A DNA stretch of 64,000 nt from Thauera butanivorans NBRC 103042. GTDB lineage: Bacteria > Pseudomonadota > Gammaproteobacteria > Burkholderiales > Rhodocyclaceae. The DNA is taken from assembly GCF_001591165.1 (NCBI RefSeq), contig NZ_BCUG01000029.1, forward strand, positions 23,206-87,205, in the 5' to 3' direction. The translations under genes and the position numbers were made by a program. Below the pieces are notes generated by a model, which was given only the letters and a program-made list of their open reading frames with translations, had not been told where the DNA came from and searched no databases. This document shows, in pieces, positions 53,099 to 63,467 of this stretch; the stretch's first letter is position 1; each line of letters begins with the position of its first letter.

Positions 53099-53126
53099 CC
53101 GGCGGGCAGCGAAGGCCGCCCGCCGG
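53099..53126 (+). promoter_or_regulatory. Hairpin in the infC-rpmI gap
   Basis: CCGGCGGGC (53099-53107) and GCCCGCCGG (53118-53126) form a perfect 9-bp stem with a 10-base loop. In E. coli ribosomal protein L20 represses rpmI-rplT by binding RNA in this interval; this stem is a candidate part of such a site, not proven. Confidence 0.4.
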
Positions 53127-53208
53127 AAAACAAGTGGTGCCGGGTATGGAAATGCGTCGGGGCTCATCGGCGCTACCTGGTGTCATCCAAAAACATGGAG
53201 TCTCAGCA

Positions 53209-53406
53209 ATGCCCAAGATGAAGACGAAGAGCGGCGCCAAGAAGCGCTTCAAGGTCCGCTCGAGTGGCGGGATCAAGCGGTCCCAGGCGTTCAAGCGCCA
53301 CATCCTGACCAAGAAAACGACCAAGGCGAAGCGTCAGCTGCGCGGCATGACCGAAGTTCATGCGGCCGATGAAAAGCTGATCCGCGCCATGCTTCCGTAC
53401 GCTTGA
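53209..53406 (+). CDS. rpmI: 50S ribosomal protein L35
   Basis: 65-aa basic protein [20 protein letters not shown] ..., full length for L35. Located between infC and rplT as in nearly all bacteria. The start at 53209 is set by the conserved [12 protein letters not shown] opening. Confidence 0.98.
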   Translation: MPKMKTKSGAKKRFKVRSSGGIKRSQAFKRHILTKKTTKAKRQLRGMTEVHAADEKLIRAMLPYA

Positions 53407-53418
53407 TAGGAGACCGCA

Positions 53419-53778
53419 ATGCCTCGCGTTAAACGTGGTGTAACCGCCCGCGCTCGTCACAAGAAAGTCCTTTCCCAGGCCAAGGGTTATCGCGGCCGTC
53501 GCAAGAACGTCTATCGCATCGCCAAGCAGGCAGTGATGAAGGCCGGCCAGTACGCCTACCGCGACCGTCGTCAGCGCAAGCGCCAGTTCCGTACCCTGTG
53601 GATCGCCCGTATCAACGCCGCCGCGCGTGAGCTGGGCCTGACCTACAGCACCTTCATGAACGGCCTGAAGAAGGCTGCGATCGAAGTGGACCGCAAGGTG
53701 CTGGCCGACCTGGCCGTGTTCGACAAGCCCGCTTTTGCGGCGATCGCCGAACAGGCCCGGGCCAAACTCGCTGCGTGA
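53419..53778 (+). CDS. rplT: 50S ribosomal protein L20
   Basis: 119-aa rRNA-binding assembly protein ([20 protein letters not shown] ...), full length. L20 is also the translational repressor of rpmI-rplT in E. coli. AGGAG precedes the ATG by 7 bases. A strong terminator follows directly. Confidence 0.98.
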   Translation: MPRVKRGVTARARHKKVLSQAKGYRGRRKNVYRIAKQAVMKAGQYAYRDRRQRKRQFRTLWIARINAAARELGLTYSTFMNGLKKAAIEVDRKVLADLAVFDKPAFAAIAEQARAKLAA

Positions 53779-54921
<1,143 letters not shown>

Positions 54922-54985
54922 CCAGTGCCGGCAGCGCGTCCATCGGCGGCGCCTGCCTCATCGAATTCTTCCGGGTAATCGAATC

Positions 54986-57376
54986 ATGCAATTCTCCGAA
55001 CAGTGGCTGCGGACCTTCGTCGATCCGCAACTCGACAGTGACGCGCTCGGCCACCTGCTGACGATGGCCGGCCTCGAAGTGGAAGAGGCCGAGCCGGCTG
55101 CGCCCGCCTTCTCGGGCGTGGTCGTGGCCAGCATCGTCGAGGCGGAAAAGCATCCGAACGCCGACAAGCTCAAGCTGTGCAAGGTCGACGCGGGCGGTGG
55201 CGAGCTGCTGCAGATCGTCTGCGGTGCGCCGAACGCCGCCGCCGGCATGAAAGTGCCGTGCGCCAGGGTCGGCGCCGTGTTGCCGGGCGGCTTCGCCATC
55301 AAGGCGGCCAAGCTGCGCGGCGTCGAGTCCTTCGGCATGCTGTGCTCGGCGCGCGAGCTGGGCCTGTCGGAAGACCACGGTGGCCTGTATGCGCTGCCCG
55401 AGGATGCGCCGGTCGGCTGCGACATCCGCGACTACCTCGGCCTCGACGACACCTTGTTCACGATCAAGCTGACGCCGAACCGTGCCGACTGCCTCAGCCT
55501 CGAAGGCGTGGCGCGCGAAGTCGCGGCGATCACCGGTAGCGCGCTGCGCAAGACCGAAGTCGCGCCGGTCGCCCCCAGCCACGATGGCCGTCGTGCGATC
55601 GTGCTCGACGCCCCCGAAGCCTGCCCGCGCTACTGCGGCCGCATCCTGCGCGGCGTCGATGCCAAGGCGCCGACGCCGGACTGGATGGTCACGCGCCTGG
55701 CGCGCAGCGGCATCCGTGCGATCAGCGCGCTGGTGGACGTCACCAACTACGTCATGCTCGAACTCGGCCAGCCGCTGCACGCCTTCGACAATACCAAACT
55801 GCAGGGCGCGATCCACGTGCGTTACCCGCGTGAAGGCGAACAGGTGCTGCTGCTCAACGAACAGACGGTGATGCCGGCCGCCGACACGCTGCTGATCGCC
55901 GACGAGGCCCGCGCGCTGGCGCTGGCCGGCATCATGGGCGGCGAAGACAGCGGCATCACGCTCGACACCAGCGAAGTCTTCCTCGAAAGCGCCTTCTTCG
56001 CGCCGGATGCGATCGCCGGCCGCGCACGTGCCTACGGTTTCGGTTCGGACGCTTCGCACCGCTTCGAGCGCGGCGTCGATTTCGAACTCCCGCGCCGCGC
56101 GCTGGAGCGTGCCACGCAGCTCATCATCGACATCTGCGGCGGCGAGGCCGGCCCGGTCGAGGAAGCGCTCGCCGCCGACAAGCTGCCGGCACGCCAGCCG
56201 GTACGCCTGCGCACTGCGCGCGCGCGCCGCGTGCTCGGCATCGACCTCGACGATGCCGCGATCCAGTCGTTGCTCGAACGCGTGCATCTGGACGTCCGGC
56301 GCGACGGCGAGGACTTCGTCGTCACGCCGCCGTCGTGGCGCTTCGACATCGAGATCGAAGTCGATCTGGTCGAGGAACTCGCCCGCCTGCACGGCTACGA
56401 CAACATTCCCGCAGTGGCGCCGCAAGGCGGCCTGATGATGCTGCCGAGCACCGAGCATGCCCGCCCGGTGTGGGCAGCGCGCCACCTGCTGGCCGCGCGC
56501 GGCTATCAGGAAGTGGTCAACTTCGCTTTCGTCGAGGAAGCCTGGGAGCGCGATTTCTGCGCCAACGAAGACCCGATCCGCCTCGCCAACCCGATCGCCA
56601 GCCAGCTCAGCGTGATGCGCTCCAGCCTGATCGCCGGCCTGGTCGATACCATGGCCACCAACCGCAAGCGCCAGACCGAGCGCGTGCGCGTGTTCGAAGT
56701 CGCCCGCGTGTTCGAGCGCAAGGCCGACGGCGAGCCGGTGGCCGGCTTCCACCAGCCGATGCGCATCGCCGGCCTCGCCGCGGGCTCGGTGCTGCCCGAG
56801 CAGTGGGGCGAGCGCAGCCGGACGGTCGATTTCTACGACGTCAAGGCCGACGTCGAAGCCCTGATCGCACCGCGCAGCCTGAACTTCGTGCGCCTGTCCC
56901 ATCCGGCCCTGCACCCCGGCCGCGCCGCCAGCGTATCGCTGGATGGCCGCGTGATCGGCATCATCGGCGAACTGCATCCGGTGTGGGTGCAGCGCTACGA
57001 TCTCGGCACCGCGCCGGTAGTGTTCGAACTCGAGCTCGACGCCGTGCTGGGCGCGCGCATGCCGGCCTACAGCGAGATCTCGCGCATGCCGGCGGTGGTG
57101 CGCGACCTGGCGCTGGTGCTGGGCACCGACGTCACTGCCGAACGCGTCATCGACGCGCTGCGCCAGGCCGCGCCGGCGGTGGTGCGGGAAATCACCCTGT
57201 TCGACGTCTATCAGGGCAAGGGCATCGAGCCCGACCGGAAGAGCCTTGCCTTCAGGGTGTCGATGCAAGATACTCAGCGCACGCTCGAAGACGCTGAAGT
57301 GGATGCCGTCATGGCAGGTTTGGTGAAGCAGGCCGAAACCGTGCTCGGTGCCCGCCTGCGTGGTGCAGGAGGCTGA
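54986..57376 (+). CDS. pheT: Phenylalanyl-tRNA synthetase beta subunit
   Basis: 796-aa subunit: EMAP-like tRNA-binding domain (about 39-150, [20 protein letters not shown]), B3/B4 editing region, B5 domain ([20 protein letters not shown]), class II-like core and a C-terminal ferredoxin-fold anticodon-binding domain ([20 protein letters not shown]). Stop codon is one base before the ihfA ATG, so ihfA is coupled, as in E. coli. Confidence 0.97.
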   Translation: MQFSEQWLRTFVDPQLDSDALGHLLTMAGLEVEEAEPAAPAFSGVVVASIVEAEKHPNADKLKLCKVDAGGGELLQIVCGAPNAAAGMKVPCARVGAVLPGGFAIKAAKLRGVESFGMLCSARELGLSEDHGGLYALPEDAPVGCDIRDYLGLDDTLFTIKLTPNRADCLSLEGVAREVAAITGSALRKTEVAPVAPSHDGRRAIVLDAPEACPRYCGRILRGVDAKAPTPDWMVTRLARSGIRAISALVDVTNYVMLELGQPLHAFDNTKLQGAIHVRYPREGEQVLLLNEQTVMPAADTLLIADEARALALAGIMGGEDSGITLDTSEVFLESAFFAPDAIAGRARAYGFGSDASHRFERGVDFELPRRALERATQLIIDICGGEAGPVEEALAADKLPARQPVRLRTARARRVLGIDLDDAAIQSLLERVHLDVRRDGEDFVVTPPSWRFDIEIEVDLVEELARLHGYDNIPAVAPQGGLMMLPSTEHARPVWAARHLLAARGYQEVVNFAFVEEAWERDFCANEDPIRLANPIASQLSVMRSSLIAGLVDTMATNRKRQTERVRVFEVARVFERKADGEPVAGFHQPMRIAGLAAGSVLPEQWGERSRTVDFYDVKADVEALIAPRSLNFVRLSHPALHPGRAASVSLDGRVIGIIGELHPVWVQRYDLGTAPVVFELELDAVLGARMPAYSEISRMPAVVRDLALVLGTDVTAERVIDALRQAAPAVVREITLFDVYQGKGIEPDRKSLAFRVSMQDTQRTLEDAEVDAVMAGLVKQAETVLGARLRGAGG

Positions 57377-57377
57377 C

Positions 57378-57686
57378 ATGACAACGCTGACCAAGGCGGA
57401 ACTGGCCGAGCTGCTGTTCGAGCAGGTCGGTCTCAACAAGCGCGAAGCCAAGGACATGGTGGAGGGCTTCTTCGAGGAGATCCGGATGGCGCTGGAGCGT
57501 GGCGACAGCGTCAAGCTGTCGGGCTTCGGCAACTTCCAGTTGCGCGACAAGCCCCAGCGCCCCGGACGCAATCCCAAGACTGGCGAAGAAATCCCGATCA
57601 CCGCGCGGCGGGTGGTCACTTTCCATGCCAGCCAGAAACTGAAGGCAGCCGTGGAGCAACTCAGCGATGCAAGCAAGCAACCCTGA
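57378..57686 (+). CDS. ihfA: Integration host factor subunit alpha
   Basis: 102-aa DNA-bending protein, starts [23 protein letters not shown] arm [20 protein letters not shown]. Partner of IhfB at 43492. AGGAGG lies 6 bases before the ATG, inside the end of pheT. It overlaps the next regulator gene by 20 bases. Confidence 0.96.
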   Translation: MTTLTKAELAELLFEQVGLNKREAKDMVEGFFEEIRMALERGDSVKLSGFGNFQLRDKPQRPGRNPKTGEEIPITARRVVTFHASQKLKAAVEQLSDASKQP

Positions 57687-58047
57687 AATCGGCGCGGAAC
57701 CGCTGCCGCCGATTCCGGCCAAGCGTTACTTCACCATCGGTGAAGTGAGCGAACTGTGTGGCGTCAAGCCGCACGTGCTGCGCTACTGGGAGCAGGAGTT
57801 CACCCAGCTCAAGCCGGTCAAGCGCCGCGGCAACCGGCGCTACTACCAGCACCACGAAGTGCTGCTGGTCCGGCGTATCCGCGAGCTGCTGTACCAGGAA
57901 GGCTTCACCATTTCCGGCGCGCGCAACCGCCTGGGCGAAAGCGCGATCCAGGAGCAGGAAAGCAGGATCGAGGCGGACCAGTATCGCGCGCTGGTGGCCG
58001 AGATCCGTGCCGATGTCCAGGCCTTGCTCGCAGACCTGCGCGCCTGA
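57667..58047 (+). CDS. MerR family transcriptional regulator
   Basis: 126-aa regulator with an N-terminal winged helix ([40 protein letters not shown], residues about 20-60) and a helical C-terminal part ([20 protein letters not shown]) with no metal-binding cysteines, so it is not a metal sensor of the classic type. The gene after ihfA is a MerR-like regulator in many proteobacteria; its targets are unknown to me. It overlaps ihfA by 20 bases. Confidence 0.88.
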   Translation: MQASNPEIGAEPLPPIPAKRYFTIGEVSELCGVKPHVLRYWEQEFTQLKPVKRRGNRRYYQHHEVLLVRRIRELLYQEGFTISGARNRLGESAIQEQESRIEADQYRALVAEIRADVQALLADLRA

Positions 58048-58084
58048 GCGTCGGCAAGGCTGCCATATCGCCAGTATCAAAAAA

Positions 58085-58113
58085 CTGGCAAATTCTGAAG
58101 CCGCTGCTATAAT
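58085..58113 (+). promoter_or_regulatory. Promoter for tRNA-Pro
   Basis: -10 TATAAT (58108-58113) is consensus; -35 CTGGCA (58085-58090) matches four of six, with a 17-base spacer. An inverted repeat GCCAGT (58070-58075) / ACTGGC (58084-58089) overlaps the -35. Confidence 0.8.
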
Positions 58114-58124
58114 GGCGGCTTGTG

Positions 58125-58202
<78 letters not shown>

Positions 58203-58210
58203 AAAGAATC

Positions 58211-58251
58211 AAGCACTTGGGCCAATCTTCGGATTGGCCCAAGTGCTTTTT
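58211..58251 (+). terminator. Very strong terminator after tRNA-Pro
   Basis: A perfect 15-bp stem (GCACTTGGGCCAATC at 58213-58227 with GATTGGCCCAAGTGC at 58232-58246), stabilised UUCG tetraloop, flanked by AA and followed by five T. It marks the boundary before the AT-richer Fic region. Confidence 0.95.
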
Positions 58252-58379
58252 GCGCGCTTTCCCAAAATTCCCCCACATTTCCCACCGCTTATGCCCCCGG
58301 CGGGCCGCATGCTCAAGCCAATATGTCGCCCCAGTTTCACTGATCATGGGCCGGAAACGAAAATCGTGTTGGTAGAATG

Positions 58380-58421
58380 TAGATGTTTTTGGGGGGATAA
58401 AAAAATAAATAGATGATTTTG
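58380..58421 (+). repeat. Short direct repeat in the AT-rich fic leader
   Basis: TAGATGTTTTTG (58380-58391) and TAGATGATTTTG (58410-58421) differ at one position and start 30 bases apart; TAGACGATG at 58430 may be a third decayed unit. An extended -10 candidate, TGGTAGAAT (58370-58378), lies just ahead. The stretch 58252-58463 has no gene and is far richer in A/T than the surroundings. Confidence 0.5.
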
Positions 58422-58463
58422 TAAAGAAGTAGACGATGCGCTGCAACTTCTGGTCTTCTGTAT

Positions 58464-59987
58464 ATGACTCATCTCCATCTTGGTTACGAAGCACTCATTC
58501 GCAAGTATCAATTGCGGGTGCCTCCATTGCGCTGCGTCTATGCGGCCACGGAGCGGGCCATCGGCTCCCGGACCGTCAGTGCGGATGGAGAGGAGCGTAT
58601 CGAGCTACCCCTTCAGCGTATCAGCGACACTGAAACACTGGCAGGACAGCTCACTTTTGCGTTCAAGCGGGAGCACCTCGATCTGACTGTGCTTGGGGCG
58701 CTCTTCGAGGTGCCCGAGGTACGCGAAGCCATCCAGGCTTGGCTGCGCGACAAGCCCAGTTCCAAGTACTCACGGATGGCCGGTCACCTGGCGGCATGGC
58801 TTACGGGCCATGAGTTCGAGTACAGCTTGCCGGCGGGCAGCCCGCGAGTACCCCTGCTGGATCCGGCCGCTTACGTCGTCGGGCCGGCTGTTCCCGATCC
58901 CAAGTTCGGCATCGTGAGCAATCTCTTGGGTGACAAATGGTTCAGCCCGCTCATTCGGCGTACCGAAAAATTGGAGAAGTGGCTTGCCGCAGGACTTGCG
59001 AGCAAGGTGGGAGAAACCTTCCGGGCCATCGAGCCGGAGATGCTCGCGCGGGCCGTGGATTACCTCTATCTCTCCGAGACGCGCTCGACCTACGGCATCG
59101 AGGACGAGATTCCGGACAACAATCGGGCGGCCAGATTCAGGCACTTGCTTGAACAGGCTGGCGAACCCGGGCCGCTTACCGAGGACCAACTCGGCGAGTG
59201 GCAATCCCGGATCGTGAATGCCCGGACGGCAGAATACCGATACCGCGACGGCCAGAACTGGCTTTCGCGGGCCGGGCGGCTCAGGAACATCGCCGATTTC
59301 ATTCCGGCGCCGCCGGAGCTGGTGAGGTCGATGATGGAGGCCGTGGCCCGGCTGGCGCAGATCGCCGCGGCGGGCAAACTGGACCCGGTATTGGCCGCAG
59401 CGTGTGCAGCATTCGGCTTTGTGTTCGTACACCCCTTCTGGGATGGCAACGGCAGGCTTCATCGATTCTTGCTGCATCACATACTGCGCCAGACAGGCTT
59501 CACCCCGGCCGGCGTGGTGCTGCCCTTGTCGGCCCGGATGCTGAAGCAACTGGACCGCTACTCGGCGCTTCTCAAACGCTACTCACGCCCCCGCACCGAG
59601 TTGCTCGACTATGCCCTCGACGGGGACAGCGCCACGATCCACGTGCGCTCGCCGCAGCCCTTGTGGCTTTATGCCTACCACGATTTCACGGAGATCTGCG
59701 AATTCATCTACGAGTGCTGCCAGGCATGCGTGGAAGAGGATTTGCAGGCCGAAATCGTTTACCTGCGCGCGCACGACGCGACGGTACGTGATCTGGAATC
59801 CTGGCTCGACCTGCGCCAGGCGGCGCTCCACACCCTCATCGACGTCATCGTGCAAGGCAAGGGGGTGCTCTCCAAGCGCAAGCACAAACTGGTAGAGGGG
59901 CTGCCGGATGAGGATGTGGCCCGCATCGAGGCGACCGTGGCCAAGCACTTTTCCGCGTACATCGACCACCAGACGCCATCGAGCTAG
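58464..59987 (+). CDS. Fic domain protein (putative AMP transferase)
   Basis: 507-aa Fic-fold protein. The catalytic motif HPFWDGNGR (His323 to Arg331) is complete, so nucleotidyl transfer (usually AMP to a hydroxyl) is expected. Upstream, STYGIED (208-214) resembles the N-terminal self-inhibitory motif (S/T)xxxE(G/N) of class II Fic proteins, but with Asp after the Glu. The first 200 residues and the C-terminal 130 (a winged-helix-like end, KGVLSKRKHKLVEGLPDEDV) are not assigned. Codon use looks less GC-biased than neighbours and the leader is AT-rich; together with tRNA-Pro upstream this suggests acquired DNA. No toxin-antitoxin partner is visible. Confidence 0.88.
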   Translation: MTHLHLGYEALIRKYQLRVPPLRCVYAATERAIGSRTVSADGEERIELPLQRISDTETLAGQLTFAFKREHLDLTVLGALFEVPEVREAIQAWLRDKPSSKYSRMAGHLAAWLTGHEFEYSLPAGSPRVPLLDPAAYVVGPAVPDPKFGIVSNLLGDKWFSPLIRRTEKLEKWLAAGLASKVGETFRAIEPEMLARAVDYLYLSETRSTYGIEDEIPDNNRAARFRHLLEQAGEPGPLTEDQLGEWQSRIVNARTAEYRYRDGQNWLSRAGRLRNIADFIPAPPELVRSMMEAVARLAQIAAAGKLDPVLAAACAAFGFVFVHPFWDGNGRLHRFLLHHILRQTGFTPAGVVLPLSARMLKQLDRYSALLKRYSRPRTELLDYALDGDSATIHVRSPQPLWLYAYHDFTEICEFIYECCQACVEEDLQAEIVYLRAHDATVRDLESWLDLRQAALHTLIDVIVQGKGVLSKRKHKLVEGLPDEDVARIEATVAKHFSAYIDHQTPSS

Positions 59988-60111
59988 GTGTTCTCCAGCA
60001 TTGGCCGCCAAGGAAGCTGAAACCGAGCCACGCCTGCTGTGACGGGCTTCGACAGGTGGGCGATGTTCCTGGCTCGGACCCGGCTGGTGGGACTGTATGA
60101 AGGAGCTTCGC

Positions 60112-60909
60112 TCAAAATGGGCAGGGCTTGTCGAAGGCCCCGACGATGCGCTGCCGGCTTCTCACGAGATGGCTGGGTTCGATCTGGCCAGTGATCGTCA
60201 CTTCGACGGAAAATCCGTCTGCACCGCCGGGGGCGCTCTCGGAAAACACGTTCACCCTGAACGTGGAGCCGAGCACGCCATGGGCGGAGTCCTCGCTCAT
60301 GACGGATCGTGCGCCGGACGACGTGCCGGACCTTGATCCGGCAAGTTCGGCAAGACGCTTCGACGCATGCCGCAGGTCGGGCTCCGTCCGTCCGGAGTGG
60401 AGCGTGACGTAGGGGTACAGGCAGGCGAATGAGCTGTCGTCGAGGCCGAGCATGGCCTGCAGGTCCGCATAGGTCGCGGGACGAAGGACGTCTGCGGATT
60501 GGGTCGCCATGCCGCCCGGCTTCTGTCGTCCCTGCGGTATGGCGAGCCCCGCCAGCAGCCGGCCGAATATCGCTGGGTCGGACGTCACGGGGTCGACGAG
60601 CCCAGCCACCTGCTGAACCGACACGCTGACGAACTGCTGATCGATCTGCACGCGTCGGGTGACGATGCCGTCGCCTATCCAGGCGCTTCTGTCTCCGTTG
60701 ACCAGGAGGTCATGGATGGCAAGCTCGACTGCCGACTCATGCACCAGACGGGTCCGGAGCCGCTGTTCCGAGATGGACAACTCCTCCGATGAGTAGAAAA
60801 CGGCGGTCATCGAGCCAGCGGCGAGGGTGGCGGCGACAAGCAGCAGCCACAATGCATGCAGCAGGACGAAGCCCTCACTGCGGGCGCGACGGGGCAAGGG
60901 GGAGGGCAT
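60112..60909 (-). CDS. GspK-like minor pseudopilin
   Basis: 265-aa protein with a prepilin-type N-terminus: basic PRRARSEG, cleavage, then FVLLHALWLLLVAATLA. Position +5 is His instead of the usual Glu, which is characteristic of GspK, the tip pseudopilin of type II secretion. The downstream part LQAMLGLDDSSFACLYPYVT fits the GspK helical domain. It is shorter than typical GspK (about 300 or more). ATG 60909 places the leader correctly; it overlaps the secretin gene by 35 bases. Another 124 bases without features separate it from fic. Confidence 0.7.
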   Translation of the reverse strand: MPSPLPRRARSEGFVLLHALWLLLVAATLAAGSMTAVFYSSEELSISEQRLRTRLVHESAVELAIHDLLVNGDRSAWIGDGIVTRRVQIDQQFVSVSVQQVAGLVDPVTSDPAIFGRLLAGLAIPQGRQKPGGMATQSADVLRPATYADLQAMLGLDDSSFACLYPYVTLHSGRTEPDLRHASKRLAELAGSRSGTSSGARSVMSEDSAHGVLGSTFRVNVFSESAPGGADGFSVEVTITGQIEPSHLVRSRQRIVGAFDKPCPF

Positions 60910-62959
60910 GCTCGGCCAGCCTGGAAGCGGTTTCGAGGCCATCGACCAGCGCATCGACGACCGATTGTGTCTCCATCTGGTTGCGCATCACATGCGGCAC
61001 CAGAAGCACCACCAGTTCGGTGCGGCGGGTGTCGGACGTGTTGTTCCGGAAGAAGTTGCCGACGACCGGGATGTCCTTCAGCAGCGGCACGCCGCTGTTG
61101 CCCATCCCGCCGCTTTCGCGGATCAGGCCGCCCAGCGCCACGGTGAAGCCGTCGCGGGTGGCGATGACGCTGTGGATTCTCCGCCGCTGGATGGTGGGCG
61201 AGTCGATGCCGGACGATGTCGTCTGCGCCACTTCGCTCACCTCCTGCATGACATCCAGGATCACGTTTCCATTGTCATTGACGCGTGGCGTCACTTCCAG
61301 GATGACGCCCGTATCGCGCATCTGGATCGTGCTGATGACCGGTGCGCCCGAAACATCCGTGCCCTGCGAGGTCTGGGTGACGATCGGCACCTGGTCGCCG
61401 ACCTGCAGGCTCGCCTTCTGGTTGTTCAGGACGGAAATCTTCGGCGCGGAGAGAATCTTGACCTCGGTCTTGGACTGCAGCGCGTTCAGCACGATGCGGG
61501 CGTTCGCCTTGCCGGTATAGACGTAGGAAAACCCCGGAAATTGTGAGGCCACGGCGCCGGATTCGGCGGCGCTCAAGGTCACCGTGTTCTCGCTCGAGTC
61601 GAAGAACCACTGCACGCCGTAGCGCAGGTTGTTGTTCAGCGTGACTTCCGCCAGAAAGGCCTCGATCATCACCTGCCTGGGCAGTACGTCGATCTGGGCC
61701 AGCGCTTCCTGGATGACGCGGTATTCATCTTCGGTACCGTAGAACATCAGCGAATTGTTTTCTTCGAGCGCAACGAGCCGGCCGATGTTCGACTGAGCAC
61801 TGGCCGTTCCGCTCGCCTGCAGGTCGGCAGGCACGGTCGAAGGCGGGAAACGTTCCGTTTCCGTGCCGGCGATGGTCACGGCGGCGGTTGCCGCCATCTC
61901 GCCGGTCAGTACCTGGCGCAGGGATGCGACCAGGTCCTTCGCACTGCCGTTCTGCACGTTGTAGACGAAGATCCGCTGGCTGCCCGTCTTCGAGATGTCG
62001 AGCCGCCCGATCCATTCACCCAGCAGATCGAGGTCGGACCTGTTCCGTGCCACGCCAAGAACGGCCTGCATGCGTTCGAGCGGCACGAGCCGCACCCGCG
62101 TCGTGAACAGGTCCAGCTTGCCTTGGAAGATCTGCTGGAGTTCGTTGACGATCGTTTCGGGCCGGCTCTGTGCAAGCCTGTACATGGCGAAGGTCATGCC
62201 CTTGAGCCAATCGACGTCGAAGTTCTCGATGGTACGCAGCACGGCGCCACGATCCTGGCTGCTGCCGGCGATCACGAGATGGCCGTGCTGGGTATCGGCC
62301 TGCAGTACCGTGCCTTTCGGTACGAAGGTGTCCAGGACGGCCTGCATGTCCTTCGCATTGACGTAGCGCAGCGGAATGATCTCCACCGCGTAGCCCGGAA
62401 CGGGCGGCATGGACGCCGCCAGGCGCTGGGCCGGGCGCACGCGCTGCGGCGCCTCGCTCCACGGCACCACGCTGACGCTGTTGCCATCCTTCAGCAGCAC
62501 GGCCGAGACTGTCCCCAGCGCGGCCTCCAGCGCCGACAGCAGCGATGCCTGCGAAGCCGGGCGGCTGGTCCGCAGCGTGATGCGGCCCTGTACTTCGGGC
62601 GAGACGACGTAGTCGAGTCTGAGCATGTCACCGAGCACCGCATCGATCACGCCGCGAATGTCGGCCTCGTTGAAATTGAGCTCGAAGCGCTCGCCGCCAC
62701 CGCCGGGGCGTGCGGTGCTGCCTGCCCGGGCGGGAGCCGGTTCTTCACGGCCGGATTCGAAATATTCCGTGACGAGCCCCCGGGGTGGTTCTGGATCGGT
62801 TACGGCGGACTGAACCGCGTTGCCGTTCGTCTCCATGGCAGCAGCCGGAATCCGCTTCCATGGTGAAATGCGGGCAGGTTCGGGTGCGGCTGTGGTCGAG
62901 CAGGCGCTGAGTCCTGCCAGAAGCGCAATGCCGATGATGAACGGGGTGAGCTTATTCAT
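60875..62959 (-). CDS. gspD: Type II secretion secretin, lipoprotein form
   Basis: 694-aa outer-membrane secretin. Lipobox LLAGLSAC with Cys20 indicates lipidation. N-terminal domains: N0 (FELNFNEADIRGVIDAVLGD), N1 (YAVEIIPLRYVNAKDMQAVL), further N domains, then the secretin core (VMIEAFLAEVTLNNNLRYGV ... VILEVTPRVNDNGNVILD ... VPLLKDIPVVGNFF and TELVVLLVPHVM). The VPLLKDIP signature is typical of GspD. ATG 62959 overlaps the upstream gene by 8 bases. The acylated N-terminus may replace a separate pilotin, which is not seen here. Confidence 0.9.
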   Translation of the reverse strand: MNKLTPFIIGIALLAGLSACSTTAAPEPARISPWKRIPAAAMETNGNAVQSAVTDPEPPRGLVTEYFESGREEPAPARAGSTARPGGGGERFELNFNEADIRGVIDAVLGDMLRLDYVVSPEVQGRITLRTSRPASQASLLSALEAALGTVSAVLLKDGNSVSVVPWSEAPQRVRPAQRLAASMPPVPGYAVEIIPLRYVNAKDMQAVLDTFVPKGTVLQADTQHGHLVIAGSSQDRGAVLRTIENFDVDWLKGMTFAMYRLAQSRPETIVNELQQIFQGKLDLFTTRVRLVPLERMQAVLGVARNRSDLDLLGEWIGRLDISKTGSQRIFVYNVQNGSAKDLVASLRQVLTGEMAATAAVTIAGTETERFPPSTVPADLQASGTASAQSNIGRLVALEENNSLMFYGTEDEYRVIQEALAQIDVLPRQVMIEAFLAEVTLNNNLRYGVQWFFDSSENTVTLSAAESGAVASQFPGFSYVYTGKANARIVLNALQSKTEVKILSAPKISVLNNQKASLQVGDQVPIVTQTSQGTDVSGAPVISTIQMRDTGVILEVTPRVNDNGNVILDVMQEVSEVAQTTSSGIDSPTIQRRRIHSVIATRDGFTVALGGLIRESGGMGNSGVPLLKDIPVVGNFFRNNTSDTRRTELVVLLVPHVMRNQMETQSVVDALVDGLETASRLAEHALPLAPSRPQ

Positions 62960-63467
62960 TGGGTGGAAGCCCTGAATGGGTGATGGGCGGCCGGAGCTGG
63001 ATGGTGATGTCTGCGGGAGGCGGGGACTCGGCGCTGGAGTTCGTTTGCTGGCGGAGCCGCACGGCATTCGGCGCGATCGAGATGACACGCCACTCACCGA
63101 ACACCTCGCCGCGTGGCACCAGCCTGCGCTCGGCCGTGTCGTTTTCCAGCAGCACCAGGCGAGCCCGGCCGCCTGCACCGACGATGCCGACGAGGCGCGG
63201 CGGCTGCGGCGGAGAGCTGGCTGCGGTATCAGCGGAGAGCGAAATTTCGGGACGGCTACGGGAAGGTGAAAACAGCGGTGCCCGCACCAGCATGTCCGGT
63301 AGCACCTCAGGCCAGTGGCTGCCGCCTTCGACGGCATCCGCCATGTCATGCTGCGTGGTCGAGGCTGGCAGATCGGGGGTGCCGAGCGCGACCCAATGCA
63401 GCAGGACGAAGGCGGCGAGTGCGCAGATGTTGCAGGCGATGAGCGCCACGGTCTGCTTACTCGGCAT
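62952..63467 (-). CDS. GspC/GspN-like inner-membrane linker protein
   Basis: 171-aa bitopic protein: one N-terminal membrane segment (VALIACNICALAAFVLLHW), a Ser/Pro-rich linker, the phrase LVRAPLFSPSRSRP and a small beta domain (PPRLVGIVGAGGRARLVLLE ... GEVFGEWRVISIAPNAVRLR) like the homology-region domain of GspC or the XpsN/GspN type protein that contacts the secretin N0 domain. Start ATG 63467 overlaps the GspM-like gene by 11 bases and its end overlaps gspD by 8. Confidence 0.65.
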   Translation of the reverse strand: MPSKQTVALIACNICALAAFVLLHWVALGTPDLPASTTQHDMADAVEGGSHWPEVLPDMLVRAPLFSPSRSRPEISLSADTAASSPPQPPRLVGIVGAGGRARLVLLENDTAERRLVPRGEVFGEWRVISIAPNAVRLRQQTNSSAESPPPADITIQLRPPITHSGLPPNE

